64,000 nt of DNA from Actinomyces vulturis (GCF_001687305.1 NZ_KV700385.1:664523-728522); one strand, 5' to 3'. Shown: positions 33,737 through 43,031, counted from the first letter of the stretch. Notes: generated by a model not told the origin, from the sequence alone. A program made the numbers and translations.

Positions 33737-34536
33737 TAGTGAAGAATCATCCAGACGACCATGATCACGAAAATTACCAAGAACTGAACGAAACTATTAG
33801 AGTTTCCGGAGCTCTTTTTGCCAGAAGAAACCTTCACTGGCTTTTGTGCAGGGAGACTGAATTCAGAGCGCAACTGTGCTGACTGTTCATTCAATTTAAC
33901 GAGACGATCAGCCAAATAGTCCCTGTCGAAAACATTCACGCCTGCTCGACGCTTCCCTGAAGAACCTGAGGGAGTCTGAGGAGGTTGATACGCCAACCCC
34001 TGAGGAGGAATAGGCGTAAAGCCTCTCTGCAACGATGGGGAAGTTGGAACGCGCTGTCCTCGAGAAGGAGCCTGACCGTACCCCTGCGTAGGCGAGGACG
34101 TGGGAGTAGGCCCATAACCGTGAGCAGGAGGCGCAGCATAACCCTGCGGCGCATAGTTCTGAGGCGCCTGACGCTGCTCATTATGACCGTGAGAGACAGG
34201 AGGTGCAGACAGTGACGGTAAAGAAGAATCATCAGGGACGGCGTCGGCAGGAATAATCCCCGAATCATCCAACGGTGAACCCATCAACGGATCCCCAGCG
34301 ACGGAACCGAAAGGATTATCACTCCACGCGGGCGCCCACGAGTGCATTTCTGAGTCAGTAAGCACGTCGACAGGAGTCTGCTCAATCCACCGTTGCAAAT
34401 CATCAGAACATGACGGATTTTTTGCAATGACAGCACGTAAATCTGGGCGGATACCGGCAAGAACCATCAATGCGCCAGCTGGCGTCGACGGATCAGCGGC
34501 CCGCTGGGCATCACGATCAACTCCAGACGTAGTCAT
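33736..34536 (-). CDS. Tail-anchored protein with LRV-type N-terminal repeat
   Basis: A 266-residue protein. Residues about 13-55 match the leucine-rich-repeat-variant pattern (ADPSTPAGALMVLAG, ...IAKNPSCSDDLQRWI). Residues 75-215 are a low-complexity Pro/Gly/Gln/Tyr linker, and a single hydrophobic helix at the C-terminus (about 246-265) anchors it with the bulk in the cytosol. CATGAT (34543-34548) ends 6 bases before the ATG. The start codon lies within a 10-base inverted repeat. Actinobacterial relatives exist without known function. Confidence 0.7.
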   Translation of the reverse strand: MTTSGVDRDAQRAADPSTPAGALMVLAGIRPDLRAVIAKNPSCSDDLQRWIEQTPVDVLTDSEMHSWAPAWSDNPFGSVAGDPLMGSPLDDSGIIPADAVPDDSSLPSLSAPPVSHGHNEQRQAPQNYAPQGYAAPPAHGYGPTPTSSPTQGYGQAPSRGQRVPTSPSLQRGFTPIPPQGLAYQPPQTPSGSSGKRRAGVNVFDRDYLADRLVKLNEQSAQLRSEFSLPAQKPVKVSSGKKSSGNSNSFVQFLVIFVIMVVWMILH

Positions 34537-34557
34537 GCCACCATCATGGCATGACTA
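34530..34557 (-). promoter_or_regulatory. Inverted repeat spanning the LRV gene's start and -10 box
   Basis: TAGTCATGCC (34530-34539) and GGCATGACTA (34548-34557) are perfect inverted repeats 8 bases apart, 30 bases after the purB stop codon. It may serve as the purB terminator, an operator, or both. Confidence 0.5.
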
Positions 34558-34585
34558 CCAGGGCCCCGAGGGGAGAGAATGTGAA

Positions 34586-36070
34586 TTATTCGTAAGGAAG
34601 TTGGTCAATCTGAGCAACAAGTTCAGCAGCAAGACCCGTGTACGTTGCCGGGGTCAGAGCACTCAAACGCTGTTCAACCTCAGCAGGCATGCCAAGGTTC
34701 GCAATGAACTCACGCATTGCCTCAGGTGTGACCTTCTTGCCGCGGGTCAATTCCTTGAGACGCTCATAGGGATCAGCCATGCCGGTGGCACCAGCAACAG
34801 CAGCAGCGCGCATAGCCTGCTGGACAGGCTCACCCAAAACTTCCCAGGTGGCATCCAAATCTTCGCGCAGACGATCCTCATCCACATCCAGGCCAGCTAG
34901 GCCCTTACGAATATTGTCCAAAGCCAGCAGAGAGTGCCCCACAGCTACGCCCACGTTACGCTGCGTGGTGGAATCAGTCAGGTCACGTTGCAAGCGAGAA
35001 GTGACAAGCGTGGAGGAGAGGGTATCTAGCAGAGCGCACGAAATCTCAAGGTTTGCCTCACCGTTTTCAAAACGAATCGGATTGACCTTGTGCGGCATCG
35101 TGGATGAGCCCGTGGAACCTTGAGCGCTCAGGCGCTGACGGAAGTAGCCCAAAGAAATGTAGGTCCACACGTCAGTAGCCAAGTTGTGAGCAATACGGTT
35201 GAAGCGAGCAATGTCTGAGTAGAGCTCAGCTTGCCAGTCATGGGACTCAATCTGCGTGGTCAACGGGTTGAAGGTCAGACCCAACTTCTCCACAAAACTG
35301 CGAGCAATAGCAGGCCAATCAGCACCAGGAACGCTGAGCACATGAGCGCCGTAGGTGCCGGTGGCACCATTAATCTTGCCCAAGTATGCAGTGGACTCTA
35401 CACGAGCCACCTGACGGCTCAAACGCCATGCAATTACTGCCAACTCCTTACCCAAGGTGGTAGGAGTAGCAGGCTGACCATGGGTGCGAGCAAGCATCGG
35501 AGCCTCAGCATGATCGCGGGCCATCGAACGAAGATCCTCAACCAGACCACGAGCAGCAGGCAACCACACCTGCTCGATGGCGCTACGGATCGTTAAAGCG
35601 TAGGAAAGGTTATTGATGTCTTCACTGGTGCAGAAAATATGAACAATCTCGTGCACCTGCGGAAGAACAGTGTCACCGAGAACTGAGGGTGCGGCGTCGA
35701 GATGGGCCTTGAGTAGATACTCCACAGCCTTCACGTCATGGCGGGTTTCAGCCTCAATGCTAGCCAACTGGGCAATCTGCTTATCACTGAACTCGCGCAC
35801 CAAACCACGCAGGTACTCTTTCTCGGCATCAGAAAAACGCGGTGCACCAGGAAGCACACCTTCATCTGTAAGGTGAATGAGCCATTCCACTTCCACATGC
35901 ACGCGGGCACGGTTGAGCGCTGCTTCGCTTAAATGATCAGCCAGGGGCGCAGTCACTGCACGGTAGCGACCATCGAGGGGACCGAGAGCAATGGCCGGCT
36001 CGCAACTTTCCAGATGCACGCGGTCAGTGGGCAGATCAGCAAGACGAGCAGATGCAGGGGTGGTGTTCAT
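34586..36070 (-). CDS. purB: Adenylosuccinate lyase
   Basis: Cytosolic homotetramer of purine synthesis that splits fumarate from SAICAR and from adenylosuccinate. The 494-residue product has the fumarase-superfamily signature GSTGSSTMPHKVNP near 300, ARTHGQPATPTTLG near 195 and the LGPLDGRY N-terminal motif. Slightly longer than the 456-residue E. coli-like form. AGGA lies 7 bases before the ATG. Other purine genes are not adjacent. A perfect inverted repeat (36099-36115) precedes it. Confidence 0.96.
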   Translation of the reverse strand: MNTTPASARLADLPTDRVHLESCEPAIALGPLDGRYRAVTAPLADHLSEAALNRARVHVEVEWLIHLTDEGVLPGAPRFSDAEKEYLRGLVREFSDKQIAQLASIEAETRHDVKAVEYLLKAHLDAAPSVLGDTVLPQVHEIVHIFCTSEDINNLSYALTIRSAIEQVWLPAARGLVEDLRSMARDHAEAPMLARTHGQPATPTTLGKELAVIAWRLSRQVARVESTAYLGKINGATGTYGAHVLSVPGADWPAIARSFVEKLGLTFNPLTTQIESHDWQAELYSDIARFNRIAHNLATDVWTYISLGYFRQRLSAQGSTGSSTMPHKVNPIRFENGEANLEISCALLDTLSSTLVTSRLQRDLTDSTTQRNVGVAVGHSLLALDNIRKGLAGLDVDEDRLREDLDATWEVLGEPVQQAMRAAAVAGATGMADPYERLKELTRGKKVTPEAMREFIANLGMPAEVEQRLSALTPATYTGLAAELVAQIDQLPYE

Positions 36071-36098
36071 GGGATATTCCTGGTCAAAGGGGTGGCTA

Positions 36099-36115
36099 TG
36101 ACACCCATTGTGTCA
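36099..36115. promoter_or_regulatory. Operator candidate upstream of purB
   Basis: TGACAC-CCATT-GTGTCA, a perfect 6-5-6 inverted repeat 29 bases before the purB start codon. The rest of 36071-36329 shows nothing definite; a TTGACA on the minus strand near 36190 has no matching -10. Confidence 0.35.
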
Positions 36116-36329
36116 GGTTGGGCGAAACATGCGCGTTAAGGAAACCGAGGAAAACTGATACTGGCGGTGGGACTAAAGGTCATAATGCTGTCAAGGGACG
36201 CAGTAGGGATAACTGAGTACGGCAGATACCGTGATTGTGGAGGGGGAAAGTTTTCCTGCCCAAAGAGTGCTTCCTGCCGGTGACACCGATAAGTGGCCGG
36301 ATGATCGAACTGGTGGTTGAACTGGAGAA

Positions 36330-36893
36330 TTAGAAGAAGCGGTATTCTTGGTTGTTGACTACAAAACCGTGGTGAGATGCCGTATCCCAGCATGACATCA
36401 TGCCTAACTGAGGGGCGCATGCAATCGCGCCGCCGTCAAGAAGAATCGTGCTACCAATTTCAGCCTCATCAAGAGCAGAACCCATTGCCCCTAAATCCCC
36501 TTCGACACAAGCCAAATCGGGGGTCCCAGCGTTCATTGTGATAGCGCCACTGCGGCCCTGACCGCACGCTTTAGCCCATTGCGCATGGTTGACGGCGCAC
36601 AGCAGGGTGTGGGACTCATCTACCATGCACGTTGATTCGGCTTGAGAAGCCCTGATGCCAAAATCAGCCGTTGGGGCATCCTCGGGGATCACAAACATCT
36701 CATCAGTGGGCATGGGGAGATTGCCCTCCGTGGGGCGGCCCGTTGCTTCAGTGGGGGCAGAAGCCTGGGGGGTGGCCGTTTCTGAAGGAGGTGGGCTGAG
36801 GGTGGAGGAATCACTACTTGATGAACATCCACCTAAAGCGATCAGGGCGACAACGGTAACAAGCCAGGGGCGAGAGGAAGACAAAGCGCGCAT
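36330..36893 (-). CDS. Small Thr/Ser/Pro-rich lipoprotein of unknown function
   Basis: A 187-residue secreted lipoprotein: signal peptide 1-22, lipobox ALGGC with Cys23, a low-complexity Ser/Pro/Thr linker to about 70, then a compact domain with four cysteines (CMVDESHTLLC, ACGQG, ACAPQLGMMSCW region) that could form disulfides, which fits with the DsbA-like protein encoded elsewhere in the window. ATG at 36893 is 6 bases after GACACT (36900-36905). The longer frame upstream overlaps the divergent gene and was rejected. Confidence 0.75.
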   Translation of the reverse strand: MRALSSSRPWLVTVVALIALGGCSSSSDSSTLSPPPSETATPQASAPTEATGRPTEGNLPMPTDEMFVIPEDAPTADFGIRASQAESTCMVDESHTLLCAVNHAQWAKACGQGRSGAITMNAGTPDLACVEGDLGAMGSALDEAEIGSTILLDGGAIACAPQLGMMSCWDTASHHGFVVNNQEYRFF

Positions 36894-36935
36894 GGCACTA
36901 GTGTCACATGACCTCCGTGGGGTTACGGTTGAGAC

Positions 36936-37781
36936 ATGGAGCAAGAAGTATCGTCGTCTCGGCCACAACCTGACCCGCGTTTTACCCAAGCGGGCCAGGA
37001 TTCTCCTGGCGTTGCCCAAGTAATGACCAGCATGATGGCTGTGGGCGGAGTGCTTCGTGCCAGCATGATTCATAGTTCTCCGCTCCTTTTGGCCGGGTGG
37101 CTCTTGGGCTGCCTGTTAGTGGTTTTTATGCCGGCCATTGGTATTGGCCGCCTTGGTGCTCCTGTCATGGACCCCCACACTGGTCAAGCTGTGGGAGCCC
37201 TGTCACCCACCGGAGGAATTCTCACCTGGTATGGAGGCGTGATTGTTCTGACCGCCGCCTTGTGCAGTTGGATGCTTTACCGCAGTGTTCTTGCTGCCTC
37301 CATGCGTCCGGTTATGACGCTGGTCTCGCGGGGAGCAATGGGCGAAAAGCCCCGGATGTTTCTTCCCCTCGTGGTGGCAGATTTTGCCGCATTGAGTATT
37401 ACTGCCGGCCTCCTGATTGCTGGCCTTCTTCGCGCACTCCTATGGCATTCAGTGACTTGGAGCATCCTGGGGGTGGGAATGGTCCTGGTTGCTTTCACTG
37501 CCTTCATCGTGGCGTTAATCGGCTGGCTTCTTGACAAAAAAGCCTCCTCTTCTGACGATGCCGCACAAGTCGATTTGTGGTCAGGTCTCACCCTGGCGCA
37601 GGGGTGTGAAGCGCTCGAACATCTTTACGCGCGCCAAGCCGGTTCTGAGCTCAAAGATTTTTACGCCTCACTCAATAGTGATGGCACCGAGCCTCTCCAT
37701 GAGATGAGCGCCAAAGACCGCTCGTATGTGATTGACGCATGGACCGCTTGGGCAATTGAGCGAGATAACAGAGGTCGCTAA
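36936..37781 (+). CDS. Membrane protein of unknown function
   Basis: A 281-residue protein with five hydrophobic segments between about 45 and 205 and a soluble C-terminal domain of about 75 residues. TACGGT (36924-36929) ends 6 bases before the ATG. It diverges from the lipoprotein gene with 42 bases between start codons. No family recognised. Confidence 0.68.
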   Translation: MEQEVSSSRPQPDPRFTQAGQDSPGVAQVMTSMMAVGGVLRASMIHSSPLLLAGWLLGCLLVVFMPAIGIGRLGAPVMDPHTGQAVGALSPTGGILTWYGGVIVLTAALCSWMLYRSVLAASMRPVMTLVSRGAMGEKPRMFLPLVVADFAALSITAGLLIAGLLRALLWHSVTWSILGVGMVLVAFTAFIVALIGWLLDKKASSSDDAAQVDLWSGLTLAQGCEALEHLYARQAGSELKDFYASLNSDGTEPLHEMSAKDRSYVIDAWTAWAIERDNRGR

Positions 37782-37925
37782 CTCTGCGACAGTCGGGAAA
37801 TGAGCCGATATCGCAACCGACTGGTGTTATTTATGCCTGTCTTGACGAGTTCTCCACAGTAGGCGGATTGTCTTCGGTAGTGGGGACGTTCCACACGGGT
37901 ACGTATGTGATGAGAAGGGTGCTCC

Positions 37926-37931
37926 TAGGCT
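37926..37931 (+). promoter_or_regulatory. Leaderless -10 box TAGGCT
   Basis: Ends 7 bases before the ATG of the WxG mini-protein gene. Confidence 0.5.
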
Positions 37932-37938
37932 CCTATCC

Positions 37939-38148
37939 ATGACTTCGCCGCTGATTCACTCCTCCTCACAATCACTGGATTGGGCTATCACCTCCATGCC
38001 CACTGAAGTGCCGACTTCGTGGGTGGGCCTTGCCTCACGAGCCTGTCAGGCAATCCTTGATGAGGTGGTTGCGTCACTGGCTACTGCTCAGGTAAACGCT
38101 GAGAAGGCCGTTGATGCGTGTCTTCTCCTGGACGCTTCAAGTTGGTAA
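37939..38148 (+). CDS. Short WxG-containing protein
   Basis: A 69-residue soluble protein whose SWVGLASRACQAILDEV segment (Trp28-x-Gly30 then an amphipathic helix to about 60) resembles one half of a WXG100/ESX-type hairpin. It precedes the 673-residue hydrolase-like gene by 5 bases, so both are made together. WXG-like partners often help deliver larger effectors, but no type VII secretion genes are in the window and the protein is shorter than the usual 100 residues. Function is inferred only from shape and context. Confidence 0.6.
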   Translation: MTSPLIHSSSQSLDWAITSMPTEVPTSWVGLASRACQAILDEVVASLATAQVNAEKAVDACLLLDASSW

Positions 38149-38153
38149 CACTC

Positions 38154-40175
38154 ATGGCTACGCGTAGCGATCATGACTACCTGGAGGCGTCGGATCGCCC
38201 CACAAGCGCAAACTCTTCTCCTCTGGTGGGACCGGCTCAGGAGTATGCCAAAGCGTCAGATTCTCATGCTGCCTCTGGTGGTTTTTTCCCTCACCCACAT
38301 ACCTGGAGCATGAACTTTTCTCATTCAGCACAGGGAACGTTTTCATCGACGCATGATGCCCCGGCAATCTTCGTTAACGGTGGCTCCACAGCGGTTAATA
38401 CCGATGACATTGACGCACTTATCACCGAGCTGAACACGGTCTCTGACTACCTCAGTGACGCAATAGCTAGTGCGGAAAGTACGCGGGGCAAGGTGACTGC
38501 TGCGTTACCGCCACCTTATGAACTCTTTTCTGAGCCGTTCCTCGTCAGTGGATATTCCGCTCTCGCAGTCACCGATCTTGGCGTGGGTGCCGACACTGAA
38601 ATACCCGCCACGTGGCGCGATACGCAGACGCAGTGTCTCATCGACCCCTTCGCGTTGGAGGAGCAGTTCATCCAAGCTCAGCACGGCGCACTTGATGCGC
38701 TGGACACCTACATCGATGGACCAGAAGGACTTCACTCTCTCCGCGACACAATCGAGTCACTCATCAGTGACTTACGAGTATGCGTAGATATCTATACCCA
38801 GGCAGACGTTCAGGCATCGCCCACACTCCCACCCCTCAATGGGCCATGGGCACTCGCGGACCAACAACGAGTCGGACCGCTCATTCCGATACTTACTCAG
38901 ATTGTTGGTTTAGGTGAGGCGCTGCTGTTGAGTCCCTTTCTCGCAATTGGGGGAGTCGGAGCATTTTTTGGAGGAGACCCCGCCAATTTGCCATTGGTAT
39001 CTGATGGCGGACAGTTCCTTCTGACCGCTATGGAGGATCCGATCCTTTCTCAGTGGCTGACTGGTGACAGCCTCGCTCTCTTCCTCACGCTTCCCTGGGT
39101 GATGCGAGCACGCAGCGGACAAAGTTCCTACGCAGTTCAGCAGTATTTCACCCACCTTGCCCACCGTATGGACCCGCAAGTCAGTTCGGCACTGGGAGAA
39201 ACCGTGCGTCAAGGAAGCAAGGAAGTGCCCACAGCAACGCTGAGCCCCATGCAGCGACTGGCCTACTACGTGGCAGGTGTAGCCCAACGAAGTGGAGAAC
39301 AGTTCTACGGGCCAACCACTGGCATCGTTGTGTCGCCTCGAGGGAGTAATACTACGAGCGTTTTACCACCGGCATCACGGGACCCATTCGCCCTCGCAAC
39401 ATCCCTGTCAACTACTCCCGAGGCATTCCGACCTCTTCCCACACCACCACGCACTATTGCTCAAACCATCGCTCATAGTGATGAACTCCAACACTCCCGC
39501 CCCACCATGGACGAAGGAAGCAAACATCAGTCGCACGACGGGAGCATCTCTATCATCAAAACCACACACTCGGACGGAACACGTACATGGATGGTCATCG
39601 TTCCAGGCACACGCGACTGGTCCATGGGGGGCGAAGACCTTCAAGACCTCCTCACGAACCTGCAAGGAGTAGCCGGTCAACCCACAGATATGGAATCTAG
39701 TGTTGTCGCTGCCATGACCATGGCAGGAATTCAACCCGGAGAACCCGTAGGTTTCTACGGCCACTCTCAAGGAGCTATCACGGTCAGCAATATTGCTGCT
39801 GACACGGCTGTCCGTGAGCGCTTCACCATGACCAGCGTCTTAACAGCCGGTGGCCCCACTGCTGGCGCAGCACTTCCCTCAGAGACCTACGCACTTCATA
39901 TCGAAAATGCCGATGATGCCGTGCCAGCTCTTGACGCTCAGGCCACGCCTACATCACCGTCACGAATCGTGGTCACCATCGACTCACACACCACGAACAG
40001 GGGATACCCACACATGTCTAGCGTCTACGCGACAGTCACCGAAGGAATTGAACAGGCCGGAGAACCGGCCATCGATGACTGGTCACAGCGCTTCCAGTAT
40101 CTCACCGGTGCAGGAGATGAAGGAGCGGTCAGTGAGGAGATGATTATTGACTGCCGCCGCGAAATCGGTGGATGA
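38154..40175 (+). CDS. Large protein with C-terminal alpha/beta-hydrolase-like domain
   Basis: A 673-residue protein. After a disordered N-terminus, residues about 90-230 are helical (DIDALITELNTVSDYLSDAIASAE pattern in separate turns), as in LXG/ESX-type N-domains. A hydrophobic Gly-rich patch at about 255-280 could meet a membrane. Residues 460-640 look like an alpha/beta hydrolase: GHSQG with candidate nucleophile Ser538, an Asp in NADDAVPALD and His near 620 (GYPHMSS). Possibly a secreted lipase or esterase effector. No signal peptide. ATG at 38154 lies 5 bases after the WxG gene's stop. Confidence 0.65.
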   Translation: MATRSDHDYLEASDRPTSANSSPLVGPAQEYAKASDSHAASGGFFPHPHTWSMNFSHSAQGTFSSTHDAPAIFVNGGSTAVNTDDIDALITELNTVSDYLSDAIASAESTRGKVTAALPPPYELFSEPFLVSGYSALAVTDLGVGADTEIPATWRDTQTQCLIDPFALEEQFIQAQHGALDALDTYIDGPEGLHSLRDTIESLISDLRVCVDIYTQADVQASPTLPPLNGPWALADQQRVGPLIPILTQIVGLGEALLLSPFLAIGGVGAFFGGDPANLPLVSDGGQFLLTAMEDPILSQWLTGDSLALFLTLPWVMRARSGQSSYAVQQYFTHLAHRMDPQVSSALGETVRQGSKEVPTATLSPMQRLAYYVAGVAQRSGEQFYGPTTGIVVSPRGSNTTSVLPPASRDPFALATSLSTTPEAFRPLPTPPRTIAQTIAHSDELQHSRPTMDEGSKHQSHDGSISIIKTTHSDGTRTWMVIVPGTRDWSMGGEDLQDLLTNLQGVAGQPTDMESSVVAAMTMAGIQPGEPVGFYGHSQGAITVSNIAADTAVRERFTMTSVLTAGGPTAGAALPSETYALHIENADDAVPALDAQATPTSPSRIVVTIDSHTTNRGYPHMSSVYATVTEGIEQAGEPAIDDWSQRFQYLTGAGDEGAVSEEMIIDCRREIGG

Positions 40176-40229
40176 GGGGCAACTGTCAGAAACCTCAGTG
40201 GTGTTTCGATCTCTTAGCCAGTGAGTGTC

Positions 40230-41279
40230 TTAGCCACTGACAAGAACGAGAAGAACAAGCAGGCTTAAGGCCACTTCACTGAACCCAATCATCCTCGGGC
40301 GAATGACCGGGCGATGATCACGAAGACGTACAGCCTGCATGAGGGGCAGTGCCACAGCACGCAGCGCAACCACCGTGAACACCACGGCGCACCACCACGA
40401 TACCCACGACATTCCCGCAGCAATCCACACAGCGCAGGCGACTAAGACATGGAAAATGCTTGACCCCACCATCAGTGGACGATCACCACGGCCACGAATC
40501 ATTGATTTTACATACGGGACAGTGCCTACGAAATACGCCGTCACAAGCGCCGTGACTAGCCACACCCACGCCCATCCATGAAGACTCTCGGCGTTATTAG
40601 CAGTAGTCGAAGCAGAAGGATGGAGGAAACCCCACGGACTAGCCAAGGACCACGCAGAAGCGTTGTGACGAAGCGAAATACTGTAGAAGACTGCAGTCAT
40701 TGCGCTCGCGGCCAAGGTGGTACTGACCCCGGATAGTAATGAGCGTTCACGCCCCCTCCATTGCTGCCACCCGGCAATGGTAATTAAGGGAAGAAAAACA
40801 GGAGCCCACGTCAGCAACGTCGGAATACTGATCAGCGTAATGAGACCAACGAAGACCGTGAATGAGGAGTAAGCCGCTAAGGGAATAAAAGCCAGGGCTT
40901 TACGGCGAGGGGAACGGGTCCTGGCCCATACGCCCCACGCCCAGAAACTCAAATACCCCATCCACCACGCAATGAAAGTGGGAATATATGCCCAAGTCCA
41001 CCCACCAAGAATCATGCCAATAACCGGGGGAATGAGAAGCATTCCCCAGGCACCATGCTGCTTCGGTAACCACAGCGAAGAACGCTGAGAAGTTCGGCCC
41101 CTGCTTGCAGAACGTGTCGGTTTCGATGAGGAAATCCGGTGTGACGCATCATCCGACGTGTGCTGATTAGTGGAAGTTGATCGCGTAGATGAACTAGCAG
41201 ATCGCGCCTGGCGAGCAGGACTCGTGGGCTCTTGATGCGAAGAGAAGCGTGATGAGGAAGACGGGTAAGACTGACTCAC
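40230..41279 (-). CDS. YwiC-like membrane protein
   Basis: A 349-residue protein: a Ser/Arg/Thr-rich cytoplasmic N-terminus of about 65 residues, then LPKQHGAWGMLLIPPVIG, the hallmark of the YwiC-like family, and about nine helices. The motif recalls UbiA-type prenyltransferases but lacks their Asp-rich sites. Function unknown. The start is GTG at 41279, 7 bases after TAGGCT (41287-41292), and lies in a long inverted repeat. Confidence 0.78.
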   Translation of the reverse strand: MSQSYPSSSSRFSSHQEPTSPARQARSASSSTRSTSTNQHTSDDASHRISSSKPTRSASRGRTSQRSSLWLPKQHGAWGMLLIPPVIGMILGGWTWAYIPTFIAWWMGYLSFWAWGVWARTRSPRRKALAFIPLAAYSSFTVFVGLITLISIPTLLTWAPVFLPLITIAGWQQWRGRERSLLSGVSTTLAASAMTAVFYSISLRHNASAWSLASPWGFLHPSASTTANNAESLHGWAWVWLVTALVTAYFVGTVPYVKSMIRGRGDRPLMVGSSIFHVLVACAVWIAAGMSWVSWWCAVVFTVVALRAVALPLMQAVRLRDHRPVIRPRMIGFSEVALSLLVLLVLVSG

Positions 41280-41310
41280 GCCCCTCAGCCTAAAGGCTCA
41301 GGGGCGTGAG
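41275..41310 (-). terminator. Long hairpin after pgm that contains the next gene's promoter and start
   Basis: 18-base arms (41275-41292, 41293-41310) pair over about 16 positions with one mismatch. It lies 38 bases after the pgm stop. The -10 box TAGGCT and the GTG start of the YwiC-like gene are both inside its distal arm. Confidence 0.6.
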
Positions 41311-41348
41311 TGGATGTGACGGAATGTCAGATGAAGGGCGTGAGAGCG

Positions 41349-43031
41349 TCAGGCTCCTAGTGCGGTAGCAACAACGTCCTTTGCTTCTTCCTGAACGCGG
41401 GCTAGGTGCTCATCTCCTAGGAAGGATTCGGCGTAAATCTTGTACACATCTTCAGTACCGGAGGGACGCGCGGCGAACCAAGAATTCGCTGTGGTGACCT
41501 TCAAACCGCCGATGGGCTGATCGTTACCAGGGGCGCGAACCAGGCGTTCCTGAATCTCTTCACCAGCCAACTCTGTTGCCTTGATATCTGAAGGACTCAA
41601 AGCTGCCAACTTGGCCTTCTCTTCTTTTGTGGCTGGGGCATCGATGCGAGCGTAACTTGAGGCACCAAAACGCTCAACCTGATCCATGTGTAGTGCCCAA
41701 GGAGACTTGCCAGTCACGGCGATGATTTCGCTGGCTAACAAGCACAAGATGATGCCATCTTTATCGGTAGTCCATACAGTGCCGTCCTTACGCAGGAAGG
41801 ATGCTCCAGCACTTTCTTCACCACCAAAGCCCACGGAACCATCGAGTAGTCCAGGAACGAAGTGCTTGAATCCCACAGGGACTTCCATGAGGCTACGACC
41901 TAGGGACTTCACCACGCGGTCGATGAGACTGGATGAGACCAAGGTCTTGCCCACGGCGCAGTGTGCGCCCCACCCGGGACGATGAGTAAATAGGTACTCG
42001 ATAGCCACAGCGAGGAAGTGATTGGGGTTCATGAGACCACCATCAGGGGTGACAATGCCGTGACGATCTGAATCGGCGTCGTTGCCAGTAGCCACATCGT
42101 AGGGAGTGGTGCCGTCTTCACCAGGAGTCATGAGGTTACGCAGGGAGGCCATGGCGTTGGGGGAGGAACAGTCCATCCGGATCTTGCCGTCCCAGTCTAA
42201 AGTCATGAAGGGCCATGCGGGATCAACGGTGGGGTTAACAACGGTCAGATCCAGGCCGTAACGCTCGGCGATAGCTGCCCAGTAATCTACGGCAGCACCC
42301 CCCAGCGGATCAGCGCCGATGCGCACGCCAGCATCGCGAATGGCTTCCATGTCAATGACAGATTCGAGATCAGAGACATAGGTGTTTAGATAGTCATGCT
42401 TGATGACATAGGGGCCGTCAAGGGCATCAGCGATGGGGACGCGAGGAACGTCCTTCCATCCATTAGCCAGCAGTTCATTGGCGCGGTTAGCGATCCATGA
42501 GGTGGCATCGGATCCGGCAGGACCGCCGGTGGGTGGGTTGTACTTGAAGCCACCATCACGCGGAGGATTGTGTGAAGGGGTGACCACAATGCCGTCAGCA
42601 AGGCCGGGCCCAGAAGTCCGAACACCGGCTTTAGTGCCGGCCCCGTTGGCCTTGAGGATAGAGTGGGAAACAGCCGGGGTAGGGGTGTAAGAGCCGCGGG
42701 CGTCGATTGCTGTCATAACACCGGCGCCGGAGAGTACTTCAATGGCAGTGCGCCATGCTGGTTCGCTTAGTGCGTGAGTGTCACGGCCCAAGTAGATGGT
42801 GCCATCTGTTCCTTGGCTGCGGCGGTATTCGATGATGGCGGCAGTGGTAGCAACGATGTGTGCTTCGTTGAATGCCGTGTCGAGAGAAGAGCCGCGGTGA
42901 CCGGAGGTGCCGAATACGACTTTCTGGGCGGGAATGGAGGGATTGGGAACGCGAGTGTAGTACGCGTTGACTACTTCATCGACGTCGATCAGGTCTTCGG
43001 GAAGGGCCACTTGGCCAGCGCGTGGATGCAT
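41349..43031 (-). CDS. pgm: Phosphoglucomutase, alpha-D-glucose specific
   Basis: Interconverts glucose 1-phosphate and glucose 6-phosphate in the cytosol. The 560-residue product has FGTSGHRG near 40, the phosphoserine loop TPSHNPPRDGG near 155, the metal-binding DADSDRHGI loop near 325 and the sugar/phosphate-binding RPSGTED near 530. It links galactose produced by the alpha-galactosidases, and glycogen, to glycolysis. The ATG at 43031 has neither a well-spaced SD nor a clear -10 box, so its initiation is unclear. Confidence 0.95.
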   Translation of the reverse strand: MHPRAGQVALPEDLIDVDEVVNAYYTRVPNPSIPAQKVVFGTSGHRGSSLDTAFNEAHIVATTAAIIEYRRSQGTDGTIYLGRDTHALSEPAWRTAIEVLSGAGVMTAIDARGSYTPTPAVSHSILKANGAGTKAGVRTSGPGLADGIVVTPSHNPPRDGGFKYNPPTGGPAGSDATSWIANRANELLANGWKDVPRVPIADALDGPYVIKHDYLNTYVSDLESVIDMEAIRDAGVRIGADPLGGAAVDYWAAIAERYGLDLTVVNPTVDPAWPFMTLDWDGKIRMDCSSPNAMASLRNLMTPGEDGTTPYDVATGNDADSDRHGIVTPDGGLMNPNHFLAVAIEYLFTHRPGWGAHCAVGKTLVSSSLIDRVVKSLGRSLMEVPVGFKHFVPGLLDGSVGFGGEESAGASFLRKDGTVWTTDKDGIILCLLASEIIAVTGKSPWALHMDQVERFGASSYARIDAPATKEEKAKLAALSPSDIKATELAGEEIQERLVRAPGNDQPIGGLKVTTANSWFAARPSGTEDVYKIYAESFLGDEHLARVQEEAKDVVATALGA

